Positions 7,934 to 17,116 of a DNA stretch of 42,122 bases are shown one piece after another (within the stretch, counting starts at the first letter, position 1; each line of letters begins with the position of its first letter). The notes under the pieces are model-generated. The model worked only from the letters and a program-made list of their open reading frames with translations. It ran no database searches and was not told where the DNA came from. A program made the position numbers and the translations under genes. The stretch is from assembly GCA_964473105.1 (NCBI GenBank), contig CAYYNQ010000019.1, positions 1 through 42,122 of the forward strand, written 5' to 3'. Origin of the DNA: CAYYNQ01 sp964473105 (lineage in GTDB: Bacteria > Sumerlaeota > Sumerlaeia > MVZB01).

Positions 7934-8056
7934 AAAATAACGTCATCGGCACATATCCCCTTTTTATGTTCCCGCCGGCATCCACATGACTTAATATGGG
8001 CGAGAAATCCTCAAGAGGACAATACGCACAAAATATTTAGCAACGGGTAGCAAGAT

Positions 8057-9226
8057 ATGGGGGCGATTTCATGCGTGATGAGTGTGATTGCGAGCCTGAC
8101 TTGGTTTAGGCTCCTTCTGGATCTGTTCAGTTCAAGGAACCGGATATTGACGCTTGAATCCGTCCCGGGTCAGGAGAACGATCTGGATTATCCACTTGTA
8201 TCCATCATTGTCCCCGCGCTGAATGAAGAGAAGACTGTCGGGGACGCTATGCGGTCGCTTCTGGAGCTAGATTACCCCCGTTATGAAGTGATTGCGGTAA
8301 ATGACCGCTCAGACGACGAAACCGGATGCATCCTCGAAGAAATCAAGTCGCAACAACTGGAGAATGCTCCGGTGTTGAAGGTCATCCATGTCAGGGAACT
8401 TCCCGAAGGCTGGCTGGGGAAAAACCATGCCCTGAATCTGGGCAGCCGCATCGCTGCTGGCGATTACCTTCTGTTCACGGATGCGGATGTTCATTATGAT
8501 CCAACCGCATTGAAGCGGGCAGTTCATTTCTGTCTTGAAAGAAAAGCCGACCACCTGACGGTAATTCCATGCATCGAACTGCGCCAATTCTGGGAATCGG
8601 CTGCCTCATCTCTCCTCATGACGCTGTTCACGCTACGGTTCCGGCCCACACATGTCGACCGGCCCGAATGCCGGGCGTACATCGGCGTGGGTGCATTCAA
8701 CATGATTCGAGCCGAGTTCTATCATAAAATCAAAGGTCACCAGACCCTGCGCATGGAAATCATTGATGATGTAAAACTGGGGAAACTGGTCAAGAGAAAC
8801 CGGGGGCAGCAGAGCTGCCTGAAATCTGGATCCCTGATTCGGGTGCGCTGGGCTGAGGGCCTGCGTGGATTAGTCCAGGTTCTGGAAAAGAACGCCTTTG
8901 CCAGCGTCAACTTTAACCTTATATTTCTCCTGTCAACTTTGGTGTTCATGTTCGTGATTGCATGCTGGCCGATAGTCGGGCTACTCACGGGGTCACCCGG
9001 TATCCGCTTGATCTGCCTGACGACCTGGCTAGAAATGATCCTTCTGGGTGCAATTATCAGGCAAGCATCCGAAACAGCCCGAGGCTACGGCCTGCTCTTC
9101 CCAATAAGCATGCTGATATTCATTTATATCATGCTCCGCTCAGCCGTGATAACTCTGGTCAACCGGGGCGTCACCTGGAGAGGGACCCATTACCCGCTTG
9201 ACCAACTGAAGAAAGGGATTTACTAA
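8057..9226 (+). CDS. Family 2 glycosyltransferase with C-terminal membrane helices (HpnB/CruC-like)
   Basis: 389 residues. An N-terminal hydrophobic segment (about 5-23) precedes a GT-A catalytic domain: nucleotide-binding PALNEE (53-58) and NDRSDDET (82-89), and the metal-binding TDADV (141-145). The acceptor-side motif IIDDVKLGKLVKR appears near residue 235. Three to four membrane helices close the protein (about 285-375), which ends in the GVTWRGTHYPLDQLKKG signature of hopene-associated and carotenoid-type glycosyltransferases. It would transfer a sugar from a nucleotide donor to a lipid at the cytoplasmic membrane; the lipid cannot be read from sequence. It lies upstream of the O-antigen-ligase-like gene in the glycan region. 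ATG 8057 has a poor ribosome site. Confidence 0.85.
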   Translation: MGAISCVMSVIASLTWFRLLLDLFSSRNRILTLESVPGQENDLDYPLVSIIVPALNEEKTVGDAMRSLLELDYPRYEVIAVNDRSDDETGCILEEIKSQQLENAPVLKVIHVRELPEGWLGKNHALNLGSRIAAGDYLLFTDADVHYDPTALKRAVHFCLERKADHLTVIPCIELRQFWESAASSLLMTLFTLRFRPTHVDRPECRAYIGVGAFNMIRAEFYHKIKGHQTLRMEIIDDVKLGKLVKRNRGQQSCLKSGSLIRVRWAEGLRGLVQVLEKNAFASVNFNLIFLLSTLVFMFVIACWPIVGLLTGSPGIRLICLTTWLEMILLGAIIRQASETARGYGLLFPISMLIFIYIMLRSAVITLVNRGVTWRGTHYPLDQLKKGIY

Positions 9227-9403
9227 TCGACCACCCCTCCCCTGAACGAAATTCCAAAGGTATCGCCCCTTAATGTCGCGCAGACCGCTCTATGCTATCT
9301 TATTATTTTTCAGGTTCATCGGAAATCCCATGCAATTTAACGCCGTTAATGACGCCAACACGTTAGTATTGATAACAACGATGAAGAAAAGATAAACAAA
9401 GCA

Positions 9404-11263
9404 ATGTCTAGGTTCAAACCGGGGAAAAATCAGATATCGACATGGACCGGAGCAACTGGAAGTTTATGCCTGTTTCTTGCACTCCTGCTGGTGCTCATCA
9501 ACCTTGAATCGAGAGTGGCCGGATGGTCTAGATGGTGGCCGCTGGTTTTGATCCAGCTTTCCTGCATTTTGTTATGGTTTAACAATCCGGGGAAAGCCCC
9601 TATACGGCCGGTCTACTGGGTGGGCCTGCTGATCCTCTCGTCGCCCGTCTTCTGTCGAATCTCAGTGATCATGCTGGGTGGACTGCTGCCGCATGAAGGT
9701 TTACGTGAAGCCCAGGATCTGATTCTGATCTGGTTCTGTTGCGTGGGAATTTGGTACAATACACTTTATAAACCCATCCAGATGCCGTTTTTCTGGAGCA
9801 TGCTGGTCCTGTTATCGATTGCGCTCGAAAACCTTGTCTCGGTTATCCACTCGGGGGAATGCTTGGCATTCCATCCTGATTACTGGACCGCGGGACGGAT
9901 CATCGGACTCGTCATCTCTCTATCCGGCTTACTGGCTGCTTCATTAATTTGGAGTTTGAACAAATTGAAGCAGTCTTCCCTTGGGTCCGATCCCGACCGC
10001 AGAATAAGCCGGACCGGGATGTTACTCATCCGGTTGTGCTTTCTCATCGCGGGGGGGAGTGCGGGATGGTCTCTTCATACGTTTCAACAATTTGGTTCGA
10101 CAGGTCAGGAAATTGTTGTCCAGAGAGGAGTGGATGCCATTAAAGACCTGTGGCTACAATCAACCGCCTTCGGCTGGGGTAACAACACCCTTGCAAGCCT
10201 TGTGGGTGTCGTTGCGCTTCCCCATGCTGCAAGATCACCTGAATGGGCTGGCCCGGCTGGATATCCTGCCGCCCATGGCTACCTAGGTGTTGGATTCCTG
10301 ATTTGCCTTGCAATCATACTGTGTCTGGGAGGGCGGAGAAAGGACACAAAGGGATCTTGCATCCCTGCAAATATATCTGAAACGGCGACCTGTATTGCAC
10401 TCTTTCTGATCAGTCTTGTGCTGGCTGGCGGCCCCCGAGGTCCGCTTCCCCTCTTTATACTTTTTGGGTGGCTGGCTTTATCACTGACCCGTTCACCTTT
10501 CCAATCGCGTGGCAATACTCGCGGATTCACGTCCACTCTGCCCCTCCTGGTCGCGATATTCATGGTGTGTATCACGCTCGTTACCTACGGGCCGATAAAG
10601 GGACAGGTGCTTTTTTACACATCGGACAACCGGCATCAGTCTCCCGAGAGATTCCGCCTCCATCTTCATCAGGCACGGGAACTTAACCGCTATGATTCAA
10701 GGATCCCAGTCGCGCTGGCAAATTCCTGGCAAAGATCCATGTCCCGTAGCCCAAAATGGCAGGAGGATATGTTCAACCAGGTTGATTTTTATTACCGCGA
10801 GGCATCAAAACTTGACCCCTATGACACACTGATCACAATGCGTCATGCCAACTTTCTATTGAAATGTGAACGTCAGGATGCGGCAATCGCGACCGCCAGA
10901 AAAGCCCTGAAAATAAATCCCCACTCCTCGGACCTGGCAACCTGGCTCTTCTTGGTCGCAATAAGGCATGATTATAACAAACTGGCCTTCGAAACACTCG
11001 ATTACGGAATAGGGCTTGAGCCCTATAACCCCTGGTGGTGGAAATGGAGACACCGCCTTACGGCCCGCCTCGGCCAAGGCCCCTTGGCGCGACAATCTCT
11101 GGCCGTTGCGCTGACGGGCAACCCGGAAAACCCGGAACTGATCAGTAGATCCTGGGATAACATGACGAATGAGACAGGGAACATTAACAACCCAAGTGTT
11201 CCGGTCCTTGAGAATCGCCATGAAGAAACCGTCATAGCCAACCCGGAAGACGGCAAAGAATGA
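9404..11263 (+). CDS. O-antigen ligase/polymerase-like membrane protein with C-terminal TPR region
   Basis: 619 residues. Roughly ten membrane helices fill residues 15-395, with a long extracytoplasmic loop in the middle of the Wzy/WaaL type (about 215-290, including VQRGVDAIKDLWLQSTAFGW and WAGPAGYPAAHGYLGVGFLI). The last 210 residues are soluble with TPR-like helices (SWQRSMSRSPKWQEDMFNQ, DPYDTLITMRHANFLLKCER, KALKINPHSSDLATWLFLVA). This Wzy_C plus TPR layout is known from O-antigen ligase family proteins. The likely role is joining or polymerising glycan on the periplasmic face. It stands between the GT2 gene and the reductase, each about 180 bp away, so it may be its own unit. Confidence 0.78.
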   Translation: MSRFKPGKNQISTWTGATGSLCLFLALLLVLINLESRVAGWSRWWPLVLIQLSCILLWFNNPGKAPIRPVYWVGLLILSSPVFCRISVIMLGGLLPHEGLREAQDLILIWFCCVGIWYNTLYKPIQMPFFWSMLVLLSIALENLVSVIHSGECLAFHPDYWTAGRIIGLVISLSGLLAASLIWSLNKLKQSSLGSDPDRRISRTGMLLIRLCFLIAGGSAGWSLHTFQQFGSTGQEIVVQRGVDAIKDLWLQSTAFGWGNNTLASLVGVVALPHAARSPEWAGPAGYPAAHGYLGVGFLICLAIILCLGGRRKDTKGSCIPANISETATCIALFLISLVLAGGPRGPLPLFILFGWLALSLTRSPFQSRGNTRGFTSTLPLLVAIFMVCITLVTYGPIKGQVLFYTSDNRHQSPERFRLHLHQARELNRYDSRIPVALANSWQRSMSRSPKWQEDMFNQVDFYYREASKLDPYDTLITMRHANFLLKCERQDAAIATARKALKINPHSSDLATWLFLVAIRHDYNKLAFETLDYGIGLEPYNPWWWKWRHRLTARLGQGPLARQSLAVALTGNPENPELISRSWDNMTNETGNINNPSVPVLENRHEETVIANPEDGKE

Positions 11264-11458
11264 GATCTTTTTCCGGTTCCAGGATTTAGTCGTGCACGGT
11301 CGGTCAAGGCTTTCTTCGCAGCCGGGGAGGGGGGCATCACACACACCACCATAAATCATAATTTTTCTTAATCATTTCCGGATCCGATGATAAAATGAAT
11401 ACCCGTGCCTTGAATTGCGCGTAAATGAATTGTTTCAGAAGCTGTGGAGCCATATATC

Positions 11459-13156
11459 ATGAAATCCCAACAGGGTGAAAAAAAACTCAGTAAGGTCGAA
11501 ATCTACAAACAGGAGAGTCAAGGCCTTGCTGCAAACCTGAAAGAGCAGTATGAAGGTAAATCGTCACATTTCGACGACCGCGGCTACCAGTTGATGAAAT
11601 TCCACGGTAGCTACCAACAGGACGACCGTGATCTCCGTGCCGAACGCCGAAAAACAAAAATGGACAAGGCATGGATCTTTATGCTGCGCGTCAAGATCCC
11701 CGGTGGAAAAGTCAGTCCGGACCAATACCTCGCGTTTGACCAGATGGCCGACGAAATGTGCAACCAAACCATTCGTATCACCTCCCGCCAGGGTATCCAA
11801 TTCCATGGAATCGGCAAGGACGGGCTTCGGAAAATGATCCGGGCGATCGATGCCATTCGGATGACCACACAAGGGGCCTGCGGAGATATCAACCGAAACG
11901 TGATGTGCTGCCCCATCTGCGACCTTGACACATACTCCGGCCTGAAAATGCAGCAACTTGGCGACGAAATCGCCCATCACTTCAGGCCACATTCAACCGC
12001 CTTCTACGAAATCTTCTGCGATGGAAAGATAATGGGATCGCCCATGAACCCCTGCCGGGACGAACCAGTTTATGGCGCAGATTACTTGCCGCGAAAATTC
12101 AAAATGGGAATCGCAGTGCCGGAAGATAACTGTGTGGATCTCTACACCCAGGACCTTGGAATCGAGGTTGTTCATGAAAACGGAACACTGATCGGTTACG
12201 ACCTGATTGTCGGCGGAGGGCTTGGTTTCCACCACGGCGTCGAAGCAACGTATCCCCGAGTGGGAAGCCGGCTGGTTCGGGTAGAGCCCACCAGAATCAT
12301 GCAGGCAATTGAGTCGATTGTCCAGATTCAGAAGGAATATGGAGACCGCACAAACCGAAAACATGCACGACTAAAATACACCATCGATGACCGTGGGGTG
12401 GACTGGTTCAAGGACGAACTGGACAAACGGATGGGAATGGCATTGAGCCCGGCAGGCTCAATGCCGGAATATTCCAACAAGGATCATCTCGGCTGGCATG
12501 AATGCATGGACGGGAAACTTTATGTCGGGCTGCACATTGCAAATGGACGTATTCTTGATGACCCGGACGGAAGCAAGATGAAAACAGGCCTGCGTGAGAT
12601 TATCGCCCGTTTCAAGATGCAGGTTCGGTTGACTGCCCGGCAAAATATCATCCTGGCCGGCATCAATGCCGGGGACCAGAACGAAGTGCAGTCCATGTTG
12701 GAGGAACATGGACTGCGCACAGATGCAGACACACCTCGACTGAATAGGCTGGCAATGGCCTGCCCGGCGCTGCCGACTTGTGGTCTGGCCCTCGCGGAAT
12801 CAGAACGCTATATCCCGAAACTGCTGACCGAACTAGGCAGGATGGGACTGGGAGCCAAGGACATTGAAATCAGGATAACTGGTTGCCCCAATTGCTGTGT
12901 CCGCTCTCCTATGGCCGAGATTGGAATCATTGGCCGTGGGCCCTGCCGTTACGCCGTCTATCTTGGCGGAAATCAGGAAAACACGCGTCTTGGTTTTCTG
13001 TTCAGCGAAAAAATTCTAGAGCAGGATATCCCAACCCTGATTGGTAATCTGGCGCTGGAGTGGGAAAACCAGAAACAGAACGGACAGTCCTTTGGGGACT
13101 GGGCCATGAAGCGGGGCCCCGAGTCCTTGAGATCCCTGTTGCCGAAAGCTGAATAA
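11459..13156 (+). CDS. cysI: Siroheme [4Fe-4S] sulfite (or nitrite) reductase, hemoprotein subunit
   Basis: 565 residues from the ATG at 11459, placed 9 bases after GTGGAG; a GTG at 11444 is in frame but sits inside that site. Two-fold repeated reductase fold: first half has FHGSYQQDDRDLRAERR, ITSRQGIQFHG and CGDINRNVMCCP. The cofactor ligands are complete: Cys435-x5-Cys441 (ACPALPTCGLALAESE) and Cys476-x3-Cys480 (GCPNCC, with an extra Cys at 479). It reduces sulfite to sulfide with six electrons in the cytoplasm. The N-terminal sequence resembles CysI-type assimilatory enzymes more than NirA, but nitrite cannot be excluded. No CysJ flavoprotein is adjacent, so ferredoxin or a distant partner is the donor. 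Odd place: it heads a tight run with a methyltransferase and glycosyltransferases, 44 bp before the next gene. Confidence 0.92.
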   Translation: MKSQQGEKKLSKVEIYKQESQGLAANLKEQYEGKSSHFDDRGYQLMKFHGSYQQDDRDLRAERRKTKMDKAWIFMLRVKIPGGKVSPDQYLAFDQMADEMCNQTIRITSRQGIQFHGIGKDGLRKMIRAIDAIRMTTQGACGDINRNVMCCPICDLDTYSGLKMQQLGDEIAHHFRPHSTAFYEIFCDGKIMGSPMNPCRDEPVYGADYLPRKFKMGIAVPEDNCVDLYTQDLGIEVVHENGTLIGYDLIVGGGLGFHHGVEATYPRVGSRLVRVEPTRIMQAIESIVQIQKEYGDRTNRKHARLKYTIDDRGVDWFKDELDKRMGMALSPAGSMPEYSNKDHLGWHECMDGKLYVGLHIANGRILDDPDGSKMKTGLREIIARFKMQVRLTARQNIILAGINAGDQNEVQSMLEEHGLRTDADTPRLNRLAMACPALPTCGLALAESERYIPKLLTELGRMGLGAKDIEIRITGCPNCCVRSPMAEIGIIGRGPCRYAVYLGGNQENTRLGFLFSEKILEQDIPTLIGNLALEWENQKQNGQSFGDWAMKRGPESLRSLLPKAE

Positions 13157-13200
13157 TTCGGCCCTGAGTCCGAAACCTACATCTGAATGAGGCGGATATT

Positions 13201-14772
13201 ATGCCACCTTTTCGAGTCCCAGAAGGTCCCTATGATATCGACGCCATTATGAACGAGATCCATACCCAGATTATCGATACCACGGACTCAAATGATGACC
13301 CGAAACTCCCCCAACCCGACAAGGACCCCCCGAAAAATGCCCCGGAAATAGAGGTGGAATCGCTTTCCGGTGCTCCCCATCTTGTGAGTGACGGAACGCC
13401 CCTATCTCACTTTCATGCACAACTGGAGATAATGCGTAAACATCAATATCAGGAACCTGAATACCAGATCGGGTCGCACCGAAAAATCCTAGGCCTTTTT
13501 ACCGGCATGTTTAAAAAAATGATCCAATGGGGCTGTCGGCCCTATATCATGGCGATCCATTCGCGCCAAAATGCCTTCAATGACGCCAGCTACGTCGCCC
13601 TGCATGAAAATGCATCCCAGCTAAAGTCCCTCCATGACATACAGTCAGCAACCACCCGAAAACTGGATGAACTGGCGGATCAGTTAACAAAATTTATTGC
13701 GACGGTGACCGAACTCCATGATTCGAATATCAGGAAATATGACACCCAGATCAGAGTTCACAAAGAACATATCGCCAAAATACACAGGAATATCGAGAAA
13801 ATCAGGGGACGTTTGAATACCACTGAGTTCTTCGGTTCGGTTCCCCATGCAGAACGAATGAAAATGTTTGATGTCACCCGTGGAACGGGCAATGATCTCA
13901 AGGAGCGCCAGAGAAAATATATCGAACTGTTTATCGACACACCCGGTCCAATCCTGGATATCGGCTGTGGCCGGGGGGAAATGCTCGACATACTGCGTAG
14001 CCAGGAAATTGATTCCTGGGGAGTAGACCTCGACGGCCAGATGGTTGAAGAAACACGTTCGAAAGGTATACAAGCCGTCCAGGCCGATGGCTTGGAAGCT
14101 CTGGAATCTGTCGAAGATGGTTCCCTGGGTGGCATCTTTTCAGCCCAGGTCATCGAACACATGTACCCCGGGGAAATCATGGAATTCCTTAGACTTTCAC
14201 GCAGAAAAATTGCGGAAGGTGGCAGGTTTGTCGTTGAAACCCTGAACCCCTCATCCATTACTGTCCTGACCAAGTCGTACTTCAGTGATATCGACCACAA
14301 ACAACCCCTCCATCCTGAATACATGAAACTGATTGTCAAGATGGCAGGTTTTACAGAAGTGCAACTACACTACACGTCACCTTTCACCCCAGAGGAACAG
14401 ATCCCAGCTTTACCATCTGCAACAAAAATGAATATTAGCCAAGAGGCTCACAATGCCATTCAGGATAAATTCAACCTGATCAACGACATCCTTTACGGAA
14501 TGCAGGATTATTACATAACGGCAAGGCAACCCGCTCCACTTCACACCGCGGGTCCCCCAGAACCCGATGGCAACCCCGTGAGCCTGAAAAATGCGGGCTC
14601 GGAACCATCCCCGGAACATATGGATGACGGAGAAGATATCTATCTTATGCCCGGCGATCATTCTCATGAACCCGGGGTTCAGGACCCAAATAATCGCGAT
14701 ACCGTCATCCAGGACGACTTCATCATGGGCACTGGACAAACCCAGATGGATACACCTGACGTTAGTAACTAG
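13201..14772 (+). CDS. SAM-dependent methyltransferase with coiled coil, WbdD-like polysaccharide chain modifier
   Basis: 523 residues with GAGGCGG before the ATG. Residues 1-70 are acidic and probably disordered. A coiled coil lies at about 140-205 (SQLKSLHDIQSATTRKLDEL onward). The class I methyltransferase follows at about 245-400: motif I LDIGCGRGEMLDIL, acidic end of strand 2 GVDLDGQMV, motif IV AQVIEHMYPGEIMEFL, and ETLNPSS. The DIDHKQPLHPEYM segment is shared with O-antigen chain-terminating methyltransferases. The C-terminal 120 residues are charged and poor in structure. It likely methylates a nascent glycan end on the cytoplasmic face and may set chain length through its coiled coil. 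It stands 2 bp before the double glycosyltransferase, so the two are co-translated. Confidence 0.85.
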   Translation: MPPFRVPEGPYDIDAIMNEIHTQIIDTTDSNDDPKLPQPDKDPPKNAPEIEVESLSGAPHLVSDGTPLSHFHAQLEIMRKHQYQEPEYQIGSHRKILGLFTGMFKKMIQWGCRPYIMAIHSRQNAFNDASYVALHENASQLKSLHDIQSATTRKLDELADQLTKFIATVTELHDSNIRKYDTQIRVHKEHIAKIHRNIEKIRGRLNTTEFFGSVPHAERMKMFDVTRGTGNDLKERQRKYIELFIDTPGPILDIGCGRGEMLDILRSQEIDSWGVDLDGQMVEETRSKGIQAVQADGLEALESVEDGSLGGIFSAQVIEHMYPGEIMEFLRLSRRKIAEGGRFVVETLNPSSITVLTKSYFSDIDHKQPLHPEYMKLIVKMAGFTEVQLHYTSPFTPEEQIPALPSATKMNISQEAHNAIQDKFNLINDILYGMQDYYITARQPAPLHTAGPPEPDGNPVSLKNAGSEPSPEHMDDGEDIYLMPGDHSHEPGVQDPNNRDTVIQDDFIMGTGQTQMDTPDVSN

Positions 14773-14774
14773 AC

Positions 14775-17105
14775 ATGAAAATCGCCCTAGTCAGCCCCAC
14801 ACCCGTTCCAAGGATTTATGGCGGAATGGACCGCCTGCTCAACGGGCTTTCCGGCGCACTCCGAAAAAGATTCCCCACCGATCTGATCACCATCCCCGTA
14901 GACGAACGATCGAACGAGACCCTTTTGAAAGGTTATTATGACTTTTATCATCTCGACCTCAGCCACTATGACATCGTCATCAGTACAAAAGCCCCTTCAT
15001 ACATGATCCAACACCCGGCACATATACTCTATCTCTGCCATCGGCTCAGGGTTTTTTATGACCTTTATGAACCCCGAGACAATACACATACACGAATGCG
15101 TCGGTTAATCCACTGGGTTGACAAATGGGCGATGGACCAACAAAGGATCCCGGATATATTCTCTCTGGGTAACACTGTGAGCCGTCGGCTTTTAAAATGG
15201 GGGGGGATTACCTCGATACCTCTACATCCACCAACCACATTTGAACCCATAGATCCCCGCCTCGGAAAACACTTCCTTGCGGTTGGGAGACTGCATGAAT
15301 GGAAAAGGTTTGACCTGATAATCAAGTCTTATATCTCCAGCCAGGCGAAGGCACCACTATTGGTCGTGGGATCCGGTCCCGATGAGAACAGGCTGAAGAG
15401 ACTGGCATCACACGATCAACGTATTCAGTTCTCGGGACATGTTGATGAGTCGCAACTCAAAAAACTCTACGCCGACTCCATTGCCCATATTTTCACCCCG
15501 ATCAGTGAAGACCTTGGACTCATCACATGGGAAAGTTTCCTTGCTGGAAAACCCGTCCTGACAACCGAAGATTCGGGCGAACCCGCGTTGATCGTTGACC
15601 ATGGAAAGACAGGGTTCGTCACAATTCCAACACCTGATGCAATTGCCGAACGTATCAACTGGATGGACGTAAATCGGGCGAAAACATCCAGAATGAAACA
15701 GGCATGCAGGGAAAAAGTCGGAAAAATAACTTGGGATCGAGTCGTCGATACGCTTCTGGCAGCGGGGATGAAATCAATCGAGAATCACAAAAAGACCCGC
15801 ACAGGATCCAAGATTTCAAAAATTCCTGCCATCAGATCGAAAATCAAAACTCCAAACGACCAAACAATTCGACTTCTGGTCACGGACAACCAGATGATTG
15901 ACCCGCCGGTCGGCGGCGGGCGGATCCGTATCTGGGAACTATACCGAAATCTTCCCTCAGACTTCAACACGACCTATATCGGAACGCATGATCATTCCGG
16001 GCCTGGGTTCCGAGATCAGTGGATGGCTCCTAATTTCCGGGAAATTGTGATGCCTCTGACCATGCTTCATTTCAAGGCGCATGAAATATGGCGAAGGCTG
16101 ACCCGTGGAACAGCAACCATCGACGTGACAATCCCACTGCTGTTGGGCCGCTGTTCGCCGTATTACCACCGCCTCATTGCGGAACACCTTGGTCACGCCG
16201 ACATATACATCAGCGCGCACCCCTGGATGCATCCCTTCATTCCAGCCGATGCGGGCCTACCCATTATTTATGACTCACAAAACTGTGAAGCCGCACTGAA
16301 AAGGGATCTCCTCGGCAACTCACTCGCCGGACGCTACCTTGCCAGGAGAGTCGAACAGACCGAACGCGATGCCGTCCAGTCTTCCGACCGCGTCCTGGCC
16401 TGCAGTCCGTCCGACGCCGACCAGTTCATCTTCAGGTATGGATGCTCGCGAGAGAAAATCATCACCGTTCCAAACGGCGTGGATTGCGCCAGAATTATTC
16501 CGCCATCCGATCATGAGGAAAAGGTTCGATTAAAGCAGGAGTTGGGTCTTCCATCACAAACACTCGCACTCTTTGTGGGAAGTGAATACGAACCCAACCT
16601 TGATGCAGCCGACTACCTGATCCGTCAGGTTTCACCTGCCATACCGGAACTGACCATCGGTATTGTGGGTGGTGTGGGAGCAGCCTGGTCCCGCCGATTT
16701 GACGGTGATTCACCGCCATCTAATGTACGGATATTTGGAATCGTTGACGCCAAATTACTTGTCAGGATTTACCAGGCCGCCGATATCGGGCTCAATCCGA
16801 TGACACAGGGATCGGGAACCAATATCAAAATGCTGGATTACATGGCTGCAGGATTGCCCATCCTGACAACCGAGACCGGGTCGCGCGGCCTGCATGGCAA
16901 AGATGGTTCACACTGGATGCAGGTGGAAATATTTGAATTTATTGCCTCGCTGAAATCCCTCAGTTCCCACAGAGACGTCCGCCGGAGATTGGGGGTTCAA
17001 TCCAGGATAAATGCGGAGAAATTCTATGACTGGAAATGCATAGCAACGGCGCTAGGCAATGAACTACGCCCCTTGGCTCAGAGCAAGAAGATAAAAAGCT
17101 GTTGA
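14775..17105 (+). CDS. Double GT4 glycosyltransferase (two GT-B enzymes in one chain)
   Basis: 776 residues, twice the length of a single GT4. The first unit (about 1-350) opens with IALVSPTPVPRIYGGMDRLL and has the donor-site motifs FLAVGRLHEWKRFDLII, GSGPDENRLKRL and the E-x7-E segment EDLGLITWE. The second (about 365-776) opens with IRLLVTDNQMIDPPVGGGRI, contains YDSQNCEAALKRDLL, VPNGVD and GSGTNIKMLDYMAAGLPILT; its E-x7-E site is changed to GTNIKMLDY. Each half would add a sugar from a nucleotide donor, so the protein may make a disaccharide unit. It follows the methyltransferase by 2 bp. Confidence 0.88.
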   Translation: MKIALVSPTPVPRIYGGMDRLLNGLSGALRKRFPTDLITIPVDERSNETLLKGYYDFYHLDLSHYDIVISTKAPSYMIQHPAHILYLCHRLRVFYDLYEPRDNTHTRMRRLIHWVDKWAMDQQRIPDIFSLGNTVSRRLLKWGGITSIPLHPPTTFEPIDPRLGKHFLAVGRLHEWKRFDLIIKSYISSQAKAPLLVVGSGPDENRLKRLASHDQRIQFSGHVDESQLKKLYADSIAHIFTPISEDLGLITWESFLAGKPVLTTEDSGEPALIVDHGKTGFVTIPTPDAIAERINWMDVNRAKTSRMKQACREKVGKITWDRVVDTLLAAGMKSIENHKKTRTGSKISKIPAIRSKIKTPNDQTIRLLVTDNQMIDPPVGGGRIRIWELYRNLPSDFNTTYIGTHDHSGPGFRDQWMAPNFREIVMPLTMLHFKAHEIWRRLTRGTATIDVTIPLLLGRCSPYYHRLIAEHLGHADIYISAHPWMHPFIPADAGLPIIYDSQNCEAALKRDLLGNSLAGRYLARRVEQTERDAVQSSDRVLACSPSDADQFIFRYGCSREKIITVPNGVDCARIIPPSDHEEKVRLKQELGLPSQTLALFVGSEYEPNLDAADYLIRQVSPAIPELTIGIVGGVGAAWSRRFDGDSPPSNVRIFGIVDAKLLVRIYQAADIGLNPMTQGSGTNIKMLDYMAAGLPILTTETGSRGLHGKDGSHWMQVEIFEFIASLKSLSSHRDVRRRLGVQSRINAEKFYDWKCIATALGNELRPLAQSKKIKSC

Positions 17106-17116
17106 AACAAGGTGTC

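Noticed and set aside
7531..7989. 152-codon plus-strand frame
   Set aside because: Antisense to the OsmC gene with both catalytic cysteines; no ribosome site.
13758..14339. 193-codon minus-strand frame
   Set aside because: Antisense to the methyltransferase core, whose motifs are intact; the minus frame is serine-rich and without a motif.
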